A DNA stretch of 64,000 nt, from positions 236,556,719 through 236,620,718 of the forward strand of contig NC_081824.1 of assembly GCF_030867095.1 (NCBI RefSeq), read 5' to 3'. How positions within the stretch are numbered: the first letter of the stretch is position 1; each line of letters opens with the position of its first letter. The DNA comes from Alligator mississippiensis (Eukaryota; Chordata; Crocodylia; Alligatoridae). The notes beneath the pieces were generated by a model. That model worked only from the letters and a program-made list of their open reading frames with translations. It did no database searches and was not told the origin of the DNA. Below, piece after piece: positions 34,995 through 47,059 of this stretch. A program made the position numbers and the translations under genes.

Positions 34995-36004
34995 TGTAGT
35001 ATTGCAGTGAATATAATTGCTTATTTTGGTATTGATTATAATTGCTTCGACTGTTTATTCTGTTGTTTCTTTTTATATAAAGAAAAAAATTAACCATTAA
35101 AATAAAGTTTATCTGGTTATGATTTACAATTTACTATAATTTGATCAATCATTATTAGTGCTTGGCACTAACCATCTATTTTACATTTCTTATTGCCTAG
35201 CATAAATGTATTTGACCTATTGGTCTCATGACTTTAGAACTTAAATTTAGTATAAGGAAAACGCTTGTGTAAGGGTTTGTGGTATGTCTGGTGTGTGTGG
35301 ATATGTCTGGTTTATGTGCAACGAGGTAACAAAAGAATAAATGATGGACATATGTGCCAGCGACACAAAAAGACAGGCCTCTTGCAGCAGGTGAAAATAG
35401 CCTCTGTGGTTTGACGGCTAAGAGCTGCAGCAACCTAGAGTCAGCAGTAAAGGATTACCAAACACCACATCACGCTCCATCCTGATGGCTGAAGACTGCA
35501 AGCGATGGCCCCTGAAGACTGCAGACCACAAAGCCAGAAGATCATGACCTACCAATCCCAGCCTGCCAACAGGACAAGAAGGATGGCCTTTGCATCTGAC
35601 TCAGTGGAATCCACAGGCTCTATGGACAGCTATCGCTATAAAGAATGAACACAAAGACAAGGCTTTGGGTCTTTTCCATGTGCGAGAAGGAGTTTTGGGC
35701 ACGTCCAACAAGACCTGACTCCAACTCTCTTGGTCAGCCTGGCTGGCCACCAGACTGACCTTGAGCAACTTTGAAACTCGGTAACGCCTTAACCTTGCAA
35801 GACTGTCTAACTTCTGTGTGTGTGTTTGTTTCTTTGTATGAATGAATGAGTATGCATGAGAACGAGTGAAGCAAATAACCTTATTGTTCTTTATTCTTTT
35901 CATGTTGCATGTTTTATGTTCCAATAAATGCGGCGTTGTGCCTTATCCCCTGATAAGATTCCAGCTTGTTTTTAATTCACATTGTACGCCCTGTGCGCAC
36001 AACA
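34995..36004 (+). repeat. Upstream LTR of the endogenous retrovirus
   Basis: It is about 1010 bp and begins TGTAGTATTG. It holds the TATA-like TTTATATAAAG near 35075, a GT-rich segment, a 250-bp CA-rich segment and AATAAA at about 35923 shortly before the end. It pairs with the copy at 40882. Confidence 0.88.
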
Positions 36005-36169
36005 TTTAATTGGTGTAGAATGCAAAACAGGAATGGCAGATGCCATGGTTATTGATGTCTGTGATTGTTAATAATATTGTGGTCATCAATGTTTGCCTGT
36101 TGATGTTTGGTGTGCACACCCCTCAGCTGTAGATGCCCCAGGAATAAGAGAAAAATTTTAGGTTTTTTC

Positions 36170-36760
36170 CCTATAGGTGAAAAGCTTGATGCAGCTTGGC
36201 ACTGGCAGGCTTAAAGGTAAAAGCTTGACACAGTTAGAAACTGGCAAGATTAGAGGTAAAAAACTTTGAGAGACCAAGAGTCAGGGAAGCTTAGAGGTAA
36301 CAAGCTTGGTGCAGTCAAGGACTGAAGAGCTTGGAAGTGAAAGCCTTGAAGTGACTGAAGGTCAAGAAAGCCTAAAGGTGAAAAACTTGATGTGGCTGGT
36401 AGCCGGCGGGTTTCAAACAGCTTGGCATGGTCAGAAACCGGCAAGCTTAGGAGCAAAATACAGCACTTGGTTGTGGACTGCTTTAACATGAAGTTCTATG
36501 CTTTTATGATCAGCTGTGTGGTTTAGATAAGAAAAGTTAAAAGTCTGGTCTTGGTGACAGGCATCGCGTGGAGAAGTTTGTGTGGGTTTGTGACCAGCAA
36601 GGCTAGAAAAAGAAGCTCAGTGTGGGTAGAAACTGGCAAGTTCAGAGCAGGTTGAATTGGTAAGTTGTCAGAAGGGAGAGAGAGTTGTGTGGCTTGAGGC
36701 CAACAAATTAAAAAAAATGTAAGTGGATGTGGTTTATAACCAAGAAGTTTCAGGAAGTAT
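36170..36760 (+). repeat. Tandem ~40-bp units in the retroviral leader
   Basis: At least seven successive units of about 40 bp (36177-36460) share the plan GTRAAAAGCTTG, then a variable middle with CTGGCA or similar, then AAGCTTAGAG. More degenerate units follow to about 36760. Each unit border reads AG-GTAAAA or AG-GTGAAA, close to a splice donor. The array lies just after the primer-site position, in the untranslated leader. Confidence 0.65.
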
Positions 36761-37013
36761 AGGGACCAGACGTTAGTAGAGAAATGAACCCTATTAAAAC
36801 AGTAGGTCCAAAAAAAAAAAAAAAAAGGTACCTGTCCCTAGAGCCTGAGTGCCTTTCAGAGACATGATGGCTTGAAGCAGGCTTGTAAGGCATTTAATGT
36901 TTTGGTTATTGCCACCAAACTAAAAGTAACTAAGAAGTAAAAGAAAACAAAAGCCGTTTTAATTTTCTAAAAGGCTGCAAAGTACTGTACAAATTTAGTT
37001 CAAAACAGCTAAA

Positions 37014-37015
<2 letters not shown>

Positions 37016-37110
<95 letters not shown>
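37016..37110. repeat. Compound microsatellite (TG)n(TA)n(CA)n
   Basis: About 27 TG units pass into TA units (37071-37100) and then CA units. The whole tract is nearly self-complementary and could form a hairpin. It lies inside the retroviral interior. Confidence 0.95.
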
Positions 37111-39376
37111 TTAAAAAAGAAGTAATTTAAGAAAAAAGGTTAATAAATATAAAGTATAGTTCTCTGGAATAGCTGCAGAAACACTACAGATTGCTACAGC
37201 CTTATGCAGCACAGTTACCATAAATCTGCCAAGAAAGGGAAACCACTATGTTGTGGGTAATTTAATTAATTCATGTAAAAAAAATTGAATGAATCCAAAA
37301 AGTTTTGTAGCACTTCCCCCTAATGTAAAAGAGTAAATTAATAACAGTGTTAAAACTAAACCTGTTTTCCCCCAAAAAGGCTCTGTTTAGAAAAAGACAA
37401 AGAAAAATAAAAACAGTAAGACAGCTATTATACAAAAAGAAATGTAAAAAGTGTTTAAAACAAAAAGGGCAGTAAAGAAATTAACAATTTAAATACAAGA
37501 GGGGGCAGGACAAGAAAAAGTAAGGATCAAATTTAAAGAAAAAAAATGTTCTAAGTTATAACCTAACTTAACCACAGCATGATCTTAGTCATTCTTAAGT
37601 ATAATGCCTTCTATCGCTGGTTCAATAGGAAGTCAATAGCAGAGAGAACTAAGCTTTGTGTTAAAAAACTATGTAAAGGTTTATAACAAAAATGAAGCCT
37701 AAAAACAAAATGGTCTGCGTTACAAAAATTATCAAACTATTTATGTAAAACAGAGAGTATAAACAGTGTTTTGTGTTTGCTCTGTACCTATATTGTAAGG
37801 TAGAAACTGTCAAAAGTATAAATGTGTGCCCTTTTATTGGTAATGGGATAAGATAGATCTAAAAATAGTGTGGGTATAATGTAAATATTCTAAAAAGAAA
37901 AGTGTTAGCAGCTATTAAAGTTTTTGCTGTTATTGAGCAATTAAAGTTAACCAAAACAATCAAATAAAGACCTTTCCTAAAATCTGGGAGAAAAAAAAAG
38001 TTAAAATACAGCAAGATACCAGCCTGTGTTTTAAACAGAACATTAAACTTCCTCCTCACAAAAGTAGTGTAAAATTCACTATAGGGTAAAATAAAATTAT
38101 AATTTATAATGGGTAATTTAAGTTAAAAAATAATATAAATGTTTAGTATACATGACTCTTTTTAATTTTGGTCCATTTTAAGAACAAACAAGAACATAGA
38201 AACTAACAATAAACTTCAAAGCTTTGAATAAAGTAATAACTGTTATAGGTCTTAATATAGCAAATTCCCTAAAATTCTAGCAGCTATAGCAGAAGGGGTA
38301 AAATAATTTTTAGTATTAAATTTGGCTAATACCTTTTTTTTGGTTATTTTCATGGCACAAAAGTGCTAGTGTAATTTTAAATTCATATTAAAAACAACAG
38401 TATTGTTTTATCCTCATTTAATATACAAATGTATATGTGTAGCTATATGCCCCCCCAAGAATTACAATAATGTGTGCATTGCCACTGTATGTCAGCAGTG
38501 TAAGTTTACAAATATAAATAATATTTTGCTGCAAGGAATTTTCCTTGGTAGGGTTTGTGTGTTTTCTTTTGCAGAAACCATGATGTAATCAACCTAGTAA
38601 CAAAGGTGACTAATAAACTACAAGGCCTCGGTACTATCAACAGCATCTTCTTCGCATAAGCCAGGGTTTTCCTACAATAACAAAGGTTGTCTTGTCTATT
38701 TTGTGTTGTTTATTTTGTTGTTTAGTTTATTTAGTTGCTAAAAGTTTAAATGTATATAAATATCATAGAGATGTAATAAAAATTATTGGGAAAAATACAC
38801 CATCTAAAAATTAAACTCGTCTGTGGATCCCAGACCAGGACACTTCTGTCCAACTTGGACTAGAAGAATGTCCTGATTCTTAAAGTAAAAAGTAACAGTT
38901 TATATGGAAATTCCAGGTTAAAGGCACTATGGTAATATGTGTATTTTTTATAACTGTGGTTATATATTTGTTTTATTTTTATTATTTTCCAGAAAATCTT
39001 ATTGGCATTTACATGTAATATATAATGTTAATTTACCAGATTGTGTAGAAAATCTCATTAACCAATTGTTTTAAAGAAAACAGGAATATATGAAGTCAAA
39101 ACTTCCCTAAACTGGGAACCCATGTGCCAGAAAGATGGTTGAAAACAAAATGAAATTTGGCTCAGTGATGGTGCAGTGCCATTTGGGCAGCTGCAACAGA
39201 CTGAAAGGTAGGTCTACCTTTTGTAATTTAAATTATTACAGGATTTATCAACTATAAATTGGCAAGTACCTGGGAAAGAAACCCCTTAATGGTACATACC
39301 CCATCTAAAAAGACACGTGGGTTCTATGGGAAATGTCACACACAATCTTGGTAGTAGCAAAACATAAACCCATAAT

Positions 39377-40824
39377 ATGCTCTATGGTTCAAAGAAAAGG
39401 CTGCTCATGAAAATCAAGCAAAATAAAAGTTTATTCACACAGGGATGGAATAAATGGGCAAATAGCATTGGAAGAATGGATCAAAATTGCAGGGCTAAAC
39501 GATCATGGGGCACAGTGCTGGGTGTAGCCTGCGCTGGAATAGGCATTTTGAATTCCATTGATCAGGAAGTACTGATGAATAAATTAAATGCTTTTGGAAG
39601 CACACTGTTTCACTTAGGTGGTCCTATTGATGAGAGTTTAGCTCTAATCATGTTATTCCAGATGTCATTGTCTGACATGGTGAAAACAGTGGAAAGGGAA
39701 CACAGAACGGATACTCAGGTACGGGCTGATACTTTTACAAACTTTGAGGGAAATGTATCCATTGCTTTAATGTGTGTACAAATGCAGTTATGGTCTCTGG
39801 GTGTAGTTTGCAGTCTAATTGAGCAAGGAGCAAATTGTCATATACCTGTGGAATTAAAAAAATTGATTTGGAATATTACCAAGCAACCAGAGTGGTTGTG
39901 GCCTTATAACAAATCAATAGCATTCAATTATGATCCTAACACTGGCTTTATCTCTTCAAAATGAAGCTTTAGTGAAAGCAAAAAAACGATTTAGCGTTTC
40001 CTATTTTTGTATTAGGAGCACTAATTAATGGAACTATATTACTCCCCCAAGTAAATAGACATTGGGCCTGAAAAACTACGGATGGATATGAAGCTGTATT
40101 CACCAGCATGTGTGAACACCACTCGGAAGGTTTTATTTGTTTGGAATATATGCTACAACCAGACTGTATATTTTAGTGCAGACAACAGGTTTACCAGTCT
40201 ACCATAAAGCTTAATCAATATAATAAATCCATTCTTATTGATATTGGAAAAGGTTGTGTCTACCTAAAAACCTGATGTCCCATTGTAAAGGTAAATGATT
40301 AGTACAATCTAACCCTTCCTGATAGCAACATTTGCCTGTGCCAGGTAATTGCCCTAAATGGGTGTAACATAAATTATGTTTGGAAAAAGGCTGTCCAACA
40401 CAGTTTCACCTTGGGATATGCAATCTATAAAGATCAGCGCTTACACCCTGTTCCATTAGGCATTTCTAATGCCTTATTGCAAAGCTTTTTAGCTCATCCA
40501 GAAATTAAGCAACAGGTTACTGATGTAGTGAATGGAGCAAGGGCAGTTTATTTTCGAGTCTATCATGACAGTAAACAAATTGTAGATGTTCTCACTCATG
40601 CCCATGACATAATTAAAGATTCTTGGTGGGGGAAATGTTTTGGGTGGTCTCCCACGCCAGATGGAATTTTGAATATAGCATTGCACCCGCTGATCATTCT
40701 TTCAGTCATAATAAGAATCATGTTTTTGGGAATGTTTGCTATGTGTATTTGGATGTGGCATATGTATTCAAAATTGCAAGCCTTTGCAACCATATGGTCA
40801 CAATATCTAGCTTTACAAATGTGA
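39377..40824 (+). other. Env-derived region of the endogenous retrovirus, broken
   Basis: Parts of a retroviral envelope are visible. One is a basic cleavage motif RAKR followed by an apolar fusion-peptide-like stretch (GTVLGVACAGIGIL). Another is an N-terminal heptad region (IDQEVLMNKLNAFGSTL). Further on, a strong membrane anchor (IALHPLIILSVIIRIMFLGMFAMCIW) and a short tail follow. In the family this protein mediates membrane fusion. The order of parts fits the transmembrane subunit; most of the surface subunit was not recognised. The class of env could not be fixed by eye. It is broken and treated as a fossil. Confidence 0.75.
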
Positions 40825-40881
40825 AACTCATAAAAGGCGGCCCATTCTCCCCTAACTCTCGAAAGGGCCGAAGGGGGAAAA

Positions 40882-41894
40882 TGTAGTATTGCAGCGACTA
40901 TAATTGCTTATTTTGGTATTGATTATAATTGCTTTGACTGTTTATTTTGTTATTTCTCTTTTTATATAAAGAAAAAAATTAACCATTAAAATAAAGTTTA
41001 TCTGGTTATGATTTACTTTTTTACTATAATTTGATCAGTCATTATTAGTGCTTGGCATTAACCATCTATTTTAAATTTCTTATTGCCTAGCATAAATGTA
41101 TTTGACCTATTGGTCTCATGACTTTAGAACTTAAATTTAGTATAAGGAAAATGCTTGTGTAAGGGTTTGTGGTATGTCTGGTATGTGTGCATATGTCTGG
41201 TTTATGTGCAACGAGGTAACGAAAGAATAAATGATAGACATATGTACCAGCGACACAAAAAGACAGGCCTCTTGCAGCAGGTGAAAATAGCCTCTGTGGT
41301 TTGACGGCTAAGAGCTGCAGCAACCTAGAGTCAGCAGTAAAGGATTGCCAAACACTACATCATACTCCATCCTGATGGCTGAAGACTGCAAGTGATGGCC
41401 CCTGAAGACTGCAGACCACAAAGCCAGAAAATCATGACCTACCAATCCCAGCCTGCCAACAGGACAAGAAGGACGGCCTTTGCATCTGACTCAGTGGAAT
41501 CCACAGGCTCTATGGACAGCTATCACTATAAAGAATGAACACAAAGACAAGGCTTCGGGTCTTTTCCACATGCAAGGAGGAATTTTGGGCATGTCCAACA
41601 AGACCTGACTCCAACTCTCTTGGTCAGCCTGGCCAGCCACCAGACTGACCTTGAGCAACTTTGAATCTCGGTAATGCCTTAACCTTTGCAAGACTATCTA
41701 ACTTCTGTGTGTGTGTTTGTCTTTGCACGAATGAATGAATGAATGAGTATGCATGAGAACAAGTGAAGCAAATAACCTTATTGTTCTTTATTCTTTTCAT
41801 GTTTTATGTTCCAATAAATGTGGCGTTGTGCCTTATCCCCTGAGAAGATTCCGGCTTGTTTTTAATTCACATTGTACGCCCTGTGTGCACAAGA
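40882..41894 (+). repeat. Downstream LTR of the endogenous retrovirus
   Basis: This is the partner of the LTR at 34995, with the same start, signals and end and a few percent divergence. It follows a clear polypurine tract. Confidence 0.88.
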
Positions 41895-43013
41895 AAATCT
41901 GTGTTTGCCACATTAGGGTTGTAACTGTATACCAGCTTGTTATGGTCAGTGAGCCAAGGCAATGTGATAAACCCTGGTGCAGTTTGTGCTGGAGAAAACT
42001 GCTCCTAAGCTCAGCATTTACATGTGCACCCAGGACCACAGCACTTTGAGCTGGGGTGGAGCAGCCCCAGGCTGGCAGGGAGCCCAGGGGGCCGGCCCAG
42101 ATTCCTGGAGGAGGCATCAGATGGTGGAGGAGCTGGCTGAAGCATGAAAATGCTAAAGTTCATGGCTAGGTGGCAGGCAGCCCCTGCACTTTAGTACCTT
42201 CATGCCCCAGCCAGTCCCTGTCACCCTCTAAGCATGCACTTCTGTGGAGTAAGTTACTCTGTCATAGGATAGTACTGTTCCCGACAGTACTGTCCTATAG
42301 TAGACTTCATTAATTTACTGTGCCCTGATACCAATGTGTAGACTGTGATGTTTTACTGTGGAGCTTATTAGTCAACTCTGTAGTAAAGCACCTATGTAGA
42401 TGCATCCAGTTATACATGGATGAAGAAATGCTTGCAGTAGCTATTGGAAAAGGAAGATGAAGCTGGGGAACAGAAAGTGTCTGAGGGGAGGAAGGTTCAG
42501 GATACCCAGGCTGTGTTCTTCTAAGGGCTCAGGGCTGTAGCTCGGCAGAGCAGTAGGAGCAAGCCTGCCCCTGTCCCAACTGGCAAGATAGATGTTTGAT
42601 AGAATGAGCTGACCTGGGCAGGATTAAGAGTGTAATCAGATGACTGAGGGGTGACTCAGGAGAATGCTCTGAACTTAATTTGAGAGAAATGCCAGGAGAC
42701 ACTGCCTTGATCTGAGGGAAGGAGTCTGTAGGCTGGGGAGGCCAAGCTTAAAAGGATATAGTTTTGAAAGGAGGGTTGTGAATCTAAAAGGGGATCTCTT
42801 TGAAGGCAGATGGTTTATTCGAATAAATTAGAGTGGATGTTGCTTTTTTAAAGACTCTGGGTGTCACCAGGTTGTTTCTCAAGCTCACAGAGAAGCTGAG
42901 GCTGGGTACTTGAGGTCCCAGTGCAGATTGTGAGAGGGTGACCCAACATATCACTTGTCCATAAGAGCCTCTGAATGCTGTGGGGCTATCTGTGGGGTGT
43001 GGTGCTACTCAGT
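41895..43013. other. No gene recognised; MITE-like hairpins
   Basis: A near-perfect hairpin AGGATAGTACTGT...ACAGTACTGTCCT lies at 42267-42297. Flanking words (TTTACTGTGGAGC, ATGTAGATGCATCC) resemble the TCTACAT-type MITEs at 8.9 kb and 43.0 kb. Bases 42780-42960 have an LTR-like look (AATAAATTAGAG, GGTGTCACCAGG), but no ends were found. Confidence 0.4.
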
Positions 43014-43092
43014 GGGCATATCTACATGTGACATTTACTGAAGAGCTGCCTAGTTAGCTCTGCAGTAAAGTCTCCATGTCTACACATGCAGC
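43014..43092. mobile_element. Short foldback MITE, same end type as at 8928
   Basis: The left end GCATATCTACATGTGACATT and the reverse complement of the right end (GCATGTGTAGACATGGAGAC) are related inverted repeats, with TTTACTG/CAGTAAA inside. The CR1 that follows begins about 25 bp further on. Confidence 0.5.
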
Positions 43093-43117
43093 CCTTTTGG
43101 GTCTCAGTAAATTAATA

Positions 43118-44937
43118 AGCAGTGAGGAGAGCCAAAGCGGAAATGGAGCGTAGGCTGGCAGCAAAAGTTCAGGATAACAAAAAGTCATTTTTTAAGTATG
43201 TAGGAAGCAAAAAGAAAGTGCAGGGTAACATAGGGCCCCTTCAAGATGGACTAGGGCAACTGGTAGCAGATAGGATGGCCAAAGCGGAGCTCCTAAATGA
43301 TTTCTTTGCACTTGTGTTCCTGGCATGGACGCAAGCATGCATCCCAATAGGACTTTAGGTAAGTGCAAGATAGATCCCAACCCACCAACTGTTAGCGCTG
43401 ACCTAGTAAATGGGCACTTGGAGGGGTTGGATGTATTTAAGTCAACAGGCCCTGATGATCTTCATCCTAGGGTACTTAGGGAATTAGCTGGAGTCATAGC
43501 AGAACCACTGGCATGACTGTTTGAGCACTTGTAGTGCTCAGAACAGGTCCTGGAGGAGTGGAAAAGGGCCAGCGTGGTCCCTATTTTCAAGAAGGGGAGG
43601 AAGGAAGAACCAGGTAACTATAGGCCTGTTAGCCCCACCTCCTATCTTTGGCAAGACCTTTGAGAAAATTGTTAAGGATCACATTTGTGGGGGGCCAGTG
43701 GGTAAAATAATGCTAAGGGGCAATCAGCATGAGTTCATAGGAGGCAGATCCTGCCTGACTAACCTGGTTTCTTTTTATGACTGGGTAGATGTTATTTACT
43801 TAGATTTTAAAAGGGCCTTAGACATGGTGTCACACCCAGTTCTTATAAATAAACTAAACAGTTGCAATGTAGATTATTACACAGTCCGGTGGGTGGAAAA
43901 TTGGCTTATGGGACGCACTCAAAGAGTGGTGGTGAAATGTGGGCAGCAGAATCCCTAAGGCTCTGTCCTTGGACTGGTACTGTTCAATATCTTCATTAGT
44001 GACTTGGATGAGGGAGTAGAAAGCACTCTATCCAAGTTTGCAGATGATACCAAACTATGGGGGGGGGAGGTAAACAAACTAGAGGGCAGGGAGCGAATCC
44101 AGGCAGATTTGGACAGGCTGGGGAAGTGGGCGGAACAGAATAGGATGCAGTTTAACAAAGATTAAGTGCCATGTGTTGCACTTAGAGAGGAAGAATCATC
44201 AACACTCCTATAGCCTGGGAGGTACCCTTCTAAGTAGCACAACTACGGAAAGGGAGCTCGGAGTCGTTGTCGACTCCAAAATTAACATGAGTCGCCAATG
44301 TGATGAAGTAATAAGTAAAGCTAACTGCACTCTTTCTTGCATAAGTAGGTGCATCACAAACAGGTCTAGGGAGGCGATACTTCCTGTCTATGTGGCATTG
44401 GTCAGGCTGCAGCTGGAGTACTGCCTCTAGTTTGGGTGCTGCACTTCAGGAGGGATGTTGATAACCTGGAAAGGGTTCAGAGGAGGGCTACCCATCTGGT
44501 TCAAGGCCTACAGGAAAAACCCTACAAGGACCAATTGAGGGACCTGAATCTCTTCAGCCTCCACAAGAGAAGGCTGAGAGGTGATCTTGTGGCTGTCTAC
44601 AAACTCATGGGTGGTGGGGGGGGGGGACAGCAGGAAATAGGGGATACAATGTTTACCAGGGTGCCCATTGGGGTAACTAGAAAAAATGGCCACAGACTGA
44701 AGGAGGGCAAATTTAGACTGGACATCAGGAAAAAATTCTTTAGTGAGGATTGCCAAAATATGGAATATGCTTCCAAGCGAGATGGTGCTGTCCCCTTCCT
44801 TGAAGGTATTTAAAAGGAGACTGGACAAGCACCTAGCTAGGATCATCTGACTCCAGCACTCTTTCCTGCCCAGGGCAGAGGGTTGGACTCAATGAACTAA
44901 TAGGTCCCTTCCAACCCTAAAATCTATGAAATCTATT
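43118..44937 (+). mobile_element. CR1 LINE, 5'-truncated, decayed
   Basis: Plus-strand ORF2 remnants begin with RAKAEMERRLAAKVQDNKKSFFKYVGSKKK. The RT blocks follow: GPDDLHPRVLRELAGVIAEPL, FSRRGGRK, VIYLDFKRALDMVSHPVLINKL, and the catalytic FADDTKLWG near 44040. The C-terminal blocks are LHLERKNHQHSYSLG, ERELGVVVDSKINMSRQC, SREAILPVYVALVRLQLEY, FRRDVDNLERVQRRATHL and RLRGDLVAVYKLMGG. It ends near 44937 with AAATCTATGAAATCTATTAAA. It is interrupted by many stops and frame changes and is similar in age to the copy at 23.5 kb. Confidence 0.9.
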
Positions 44938-45985
44938 AAATAAACACCACTTGTAAATATAAGTACTATCCTAAGGCAGTGTTGTTTACCATGCAGCAAT
45001 GCTAATGATAGATGCTAATGGGGCTGGCTGGGGCATGAGGGTACTTCAGTGTAGGGGCCTTGCACCTTACTGCTGATGGCTGAGGAGACAGGACCCACCC
45101 CTTGCTGGCGATAGTCTGAGGAGGCCAGCCCCTCACAAAGGGACTGTCCTGTATTCTGGGGATGCATCACTGGCCACCCTATAAGGCTCAGCACCTATCA
45201 ATATGGCTGGCTTTCATGTGCCCAGGGTAGCTTAGTGGCAGAGGAAGTGCCTGCCTGTTGGATGCAACATGCTGCCAGTGGACCCCATTGCTCAATCTTT
45301 CTGTGTTATGAGCCTCTGGAGCCTGTAAAGAGTCCAGATGCTCTCCATCTCTGGTCTTTGGACCCACTTTCAGCCCCTCTGCTGAGAGCTGGAACCCACA
45401 TGCCGACTGCTTCATTCCTAGGCTCAGTCTGACTCCTCAGACTCCCCTGCTGTTCCAACTCGCCTCCCAAAACCCACCCCATGAAGGTGGGAGCCTTTCT
45501 GATCATGGTTTACCTCAGCAGAAGGCACATGGCAGGTGTAGGTAAATATGTGCACATGAATGGAGAGGCTTTGCACAGTTTTTCTGAGCACACCATTGCT
45601 TTTACCTATAAGATAAAGCTCAGAGTTGAATAGATCCACTGAAAACAACAAGCTTCCAAAATACAAGGCCCCTCCCTCTGCCTCTCCTTTCCTTAGAGGT
45701 CTCAGGGGTCTGCCTGTCATCTGGCAGGCAGCTCATGGTTTCTCTTCTCTGACTGATCTCTTCTGCAGCTAAGTATTTACCCCCCACTCCTGCCCACCAC
45801 TTTCTATAAGTCTCTCTCCTCATCTGGAGCTGGAGAAAATGCTTCCCCACTACCTCCAAGTAGAGCAGCTACTATCACACCCCTTTTCCCAGGGCATCTG
45901 CAACAGTGAGTAAGAAGCACTGTCAGGTAGGTCTGTTCCTGAGGCCTTCTTTAGCCTGACAAACCAGTTTTTGTGATAGAAGCTG
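44938..45985. other. No gene recognised
   Basis: Unclassified sequence. A tRNA A-box-like word (GGGTAGCTTAGTGGCAGAG, 45225) has no matching B-box. Short open frames look like chance. Confidence 0.45.
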
Positions 45986-45987
45986 AC

Positions 45988-46290
45988 TACGGCTACCTAT
46001 ACATGTGCTCAGAAGTGTGGAGAGGGGTGTTTTAATTAGGGTGGTTCCCAGGCATGTGTATTAAGCCCCCACACATTTAAAAATGGCTATGGGATGCTTT
46101 ATCTAAATGCCATTCAATGAGATTAACTAAATCTCATTGAACAGCATTTAGGCAGTGTCCCATGGCCATTTTAAAACATGCAGGGACTTAATATACATGA
46201 TGCTGCAGCATTTTAATTAGAATGTGGAGCAGACTCGAGTCTGCTGTGACACATTAGACTGTGCAGGAGCACATGTATAGGCACCCTTAT
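45988..46290. mobile_element. Foldback MITE with CCTATACATGTGCTC ends
   Basis: The terminal inverted repeat CCTATACATGTGCTC is perfect over 15 bp on both sides (45995-46010 and 46267-46281). Inner arms pair again around 46085-46165, with a 10-bp perfect hairpin TCAATGAGAT...ATCTCATTGA at 46114-46140. It has no coding content. The flanking CTA and TTA could be a Harbinger-type duplication, but this is not firm. Confidence 0.7.
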
Positions 46291-47059
46291 TGTCTTAGGT
46301 GTTTGTATTTTGTGATCCTCTATTGTTAAGTCTGAGCCAGCAGTCCCTCAGAATTTTAGCTTAAGATGGAAGTTAGTAGACAGAAAGAAGATTGAGACCA
46401 GCCCTACAATCAACATAGAATTTGCGCTTTGGCACAAAGGCAGAGTTCATAATCTCAGACAGAATTCATCAGCTGTATGTAGATAGATTTCTCAAACCGT
46501 CACTGGTCCTTCTGTACCAGCAGTATGCAGCCCTTCTGTGGTACTGCCTGGGGTAGGAGTTCACAGCCTTATCCACACTGTAGGCCTTTTATGCAGCCCA
46601 GTTCTGCTGCCCCAGAGGTGACAATTCAGCTTTAACCATTGTGCTGTCACTGGTTGCCTGAAGTGACACCTCTGAGTTGCAATGCTGGCCACCTTAAAAA
46701 AATCAGACTGTATTTTACTGCCAATTTTACAGAAAAATAAACAAAATTAAAATAAAAGGCGACTAACCCTAGACTTGCTGTAGATTAATTGTACTGTATC
46801 TCAACAAAGACAATTAATTTTAAATAGTAAAGTAAAAAATCTGTTACCCAGAGATCTTCAGTAGCAGACAGCACCGGATTTGATTCACTGCTTCCCAGAA
46901 GGGCCCCCCCATCCTGTACCAAAGTTGGGTCCTAAATATATGCATCTGTGAATGGTATAGGAACTGACTGCGCAGAGGAGTTTTCCATCTATTGACCCCT
47001 CTGTGAAATCCTATGAACTATGATCTTTCATTCCTACCCAGGAGAACTTTTACAATCTT
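46291..47059. other. No gene recognised
   Basis: AT-rich unclassified sequence. Confidence 0.45.

Larger units (their letters stand above)
34995..41894 (+). mobile_element. Endogenous retrovirus fossil with ~1-kb LTRs and env remnant
   Basis: Two direct repeats of about 1.01 kb (34995-36004 and 40882-41894) start TGTAGTATTGCAG and end near GCACAACA, with TTTTATATAAAG and AATAAA promoter and polyadenylation signals. A stretch TGGTGTAGAATGC at 36011 sits where the primer-binding site should be; the tRNA was not identified. A polypurine tract (GGGCCGAAGGGGGAAAA) directly precedes the downstream LTR. The interior is 4.9 kb and A-rich. It has a tandem-repeat leader (36170-36760) and an env-derived region (about 39.38-40.83 kb), but no gag or pol that I recognise. 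The LTRs differ by roughly 4-5 percent by eye, so the insertion is moderately old. It is broken in several places. The flanking tetramers AAGT and AAAT may be an imperfect target duplication. Confidence 0.88.

Noticed and set aside
45220-45290. tRNA A-box-like word GGGTAGCTTAGTGGCAGAG
   Set aside because: No B-box or acceptor pairing follows, so no tRNA or SINE head can be supported.
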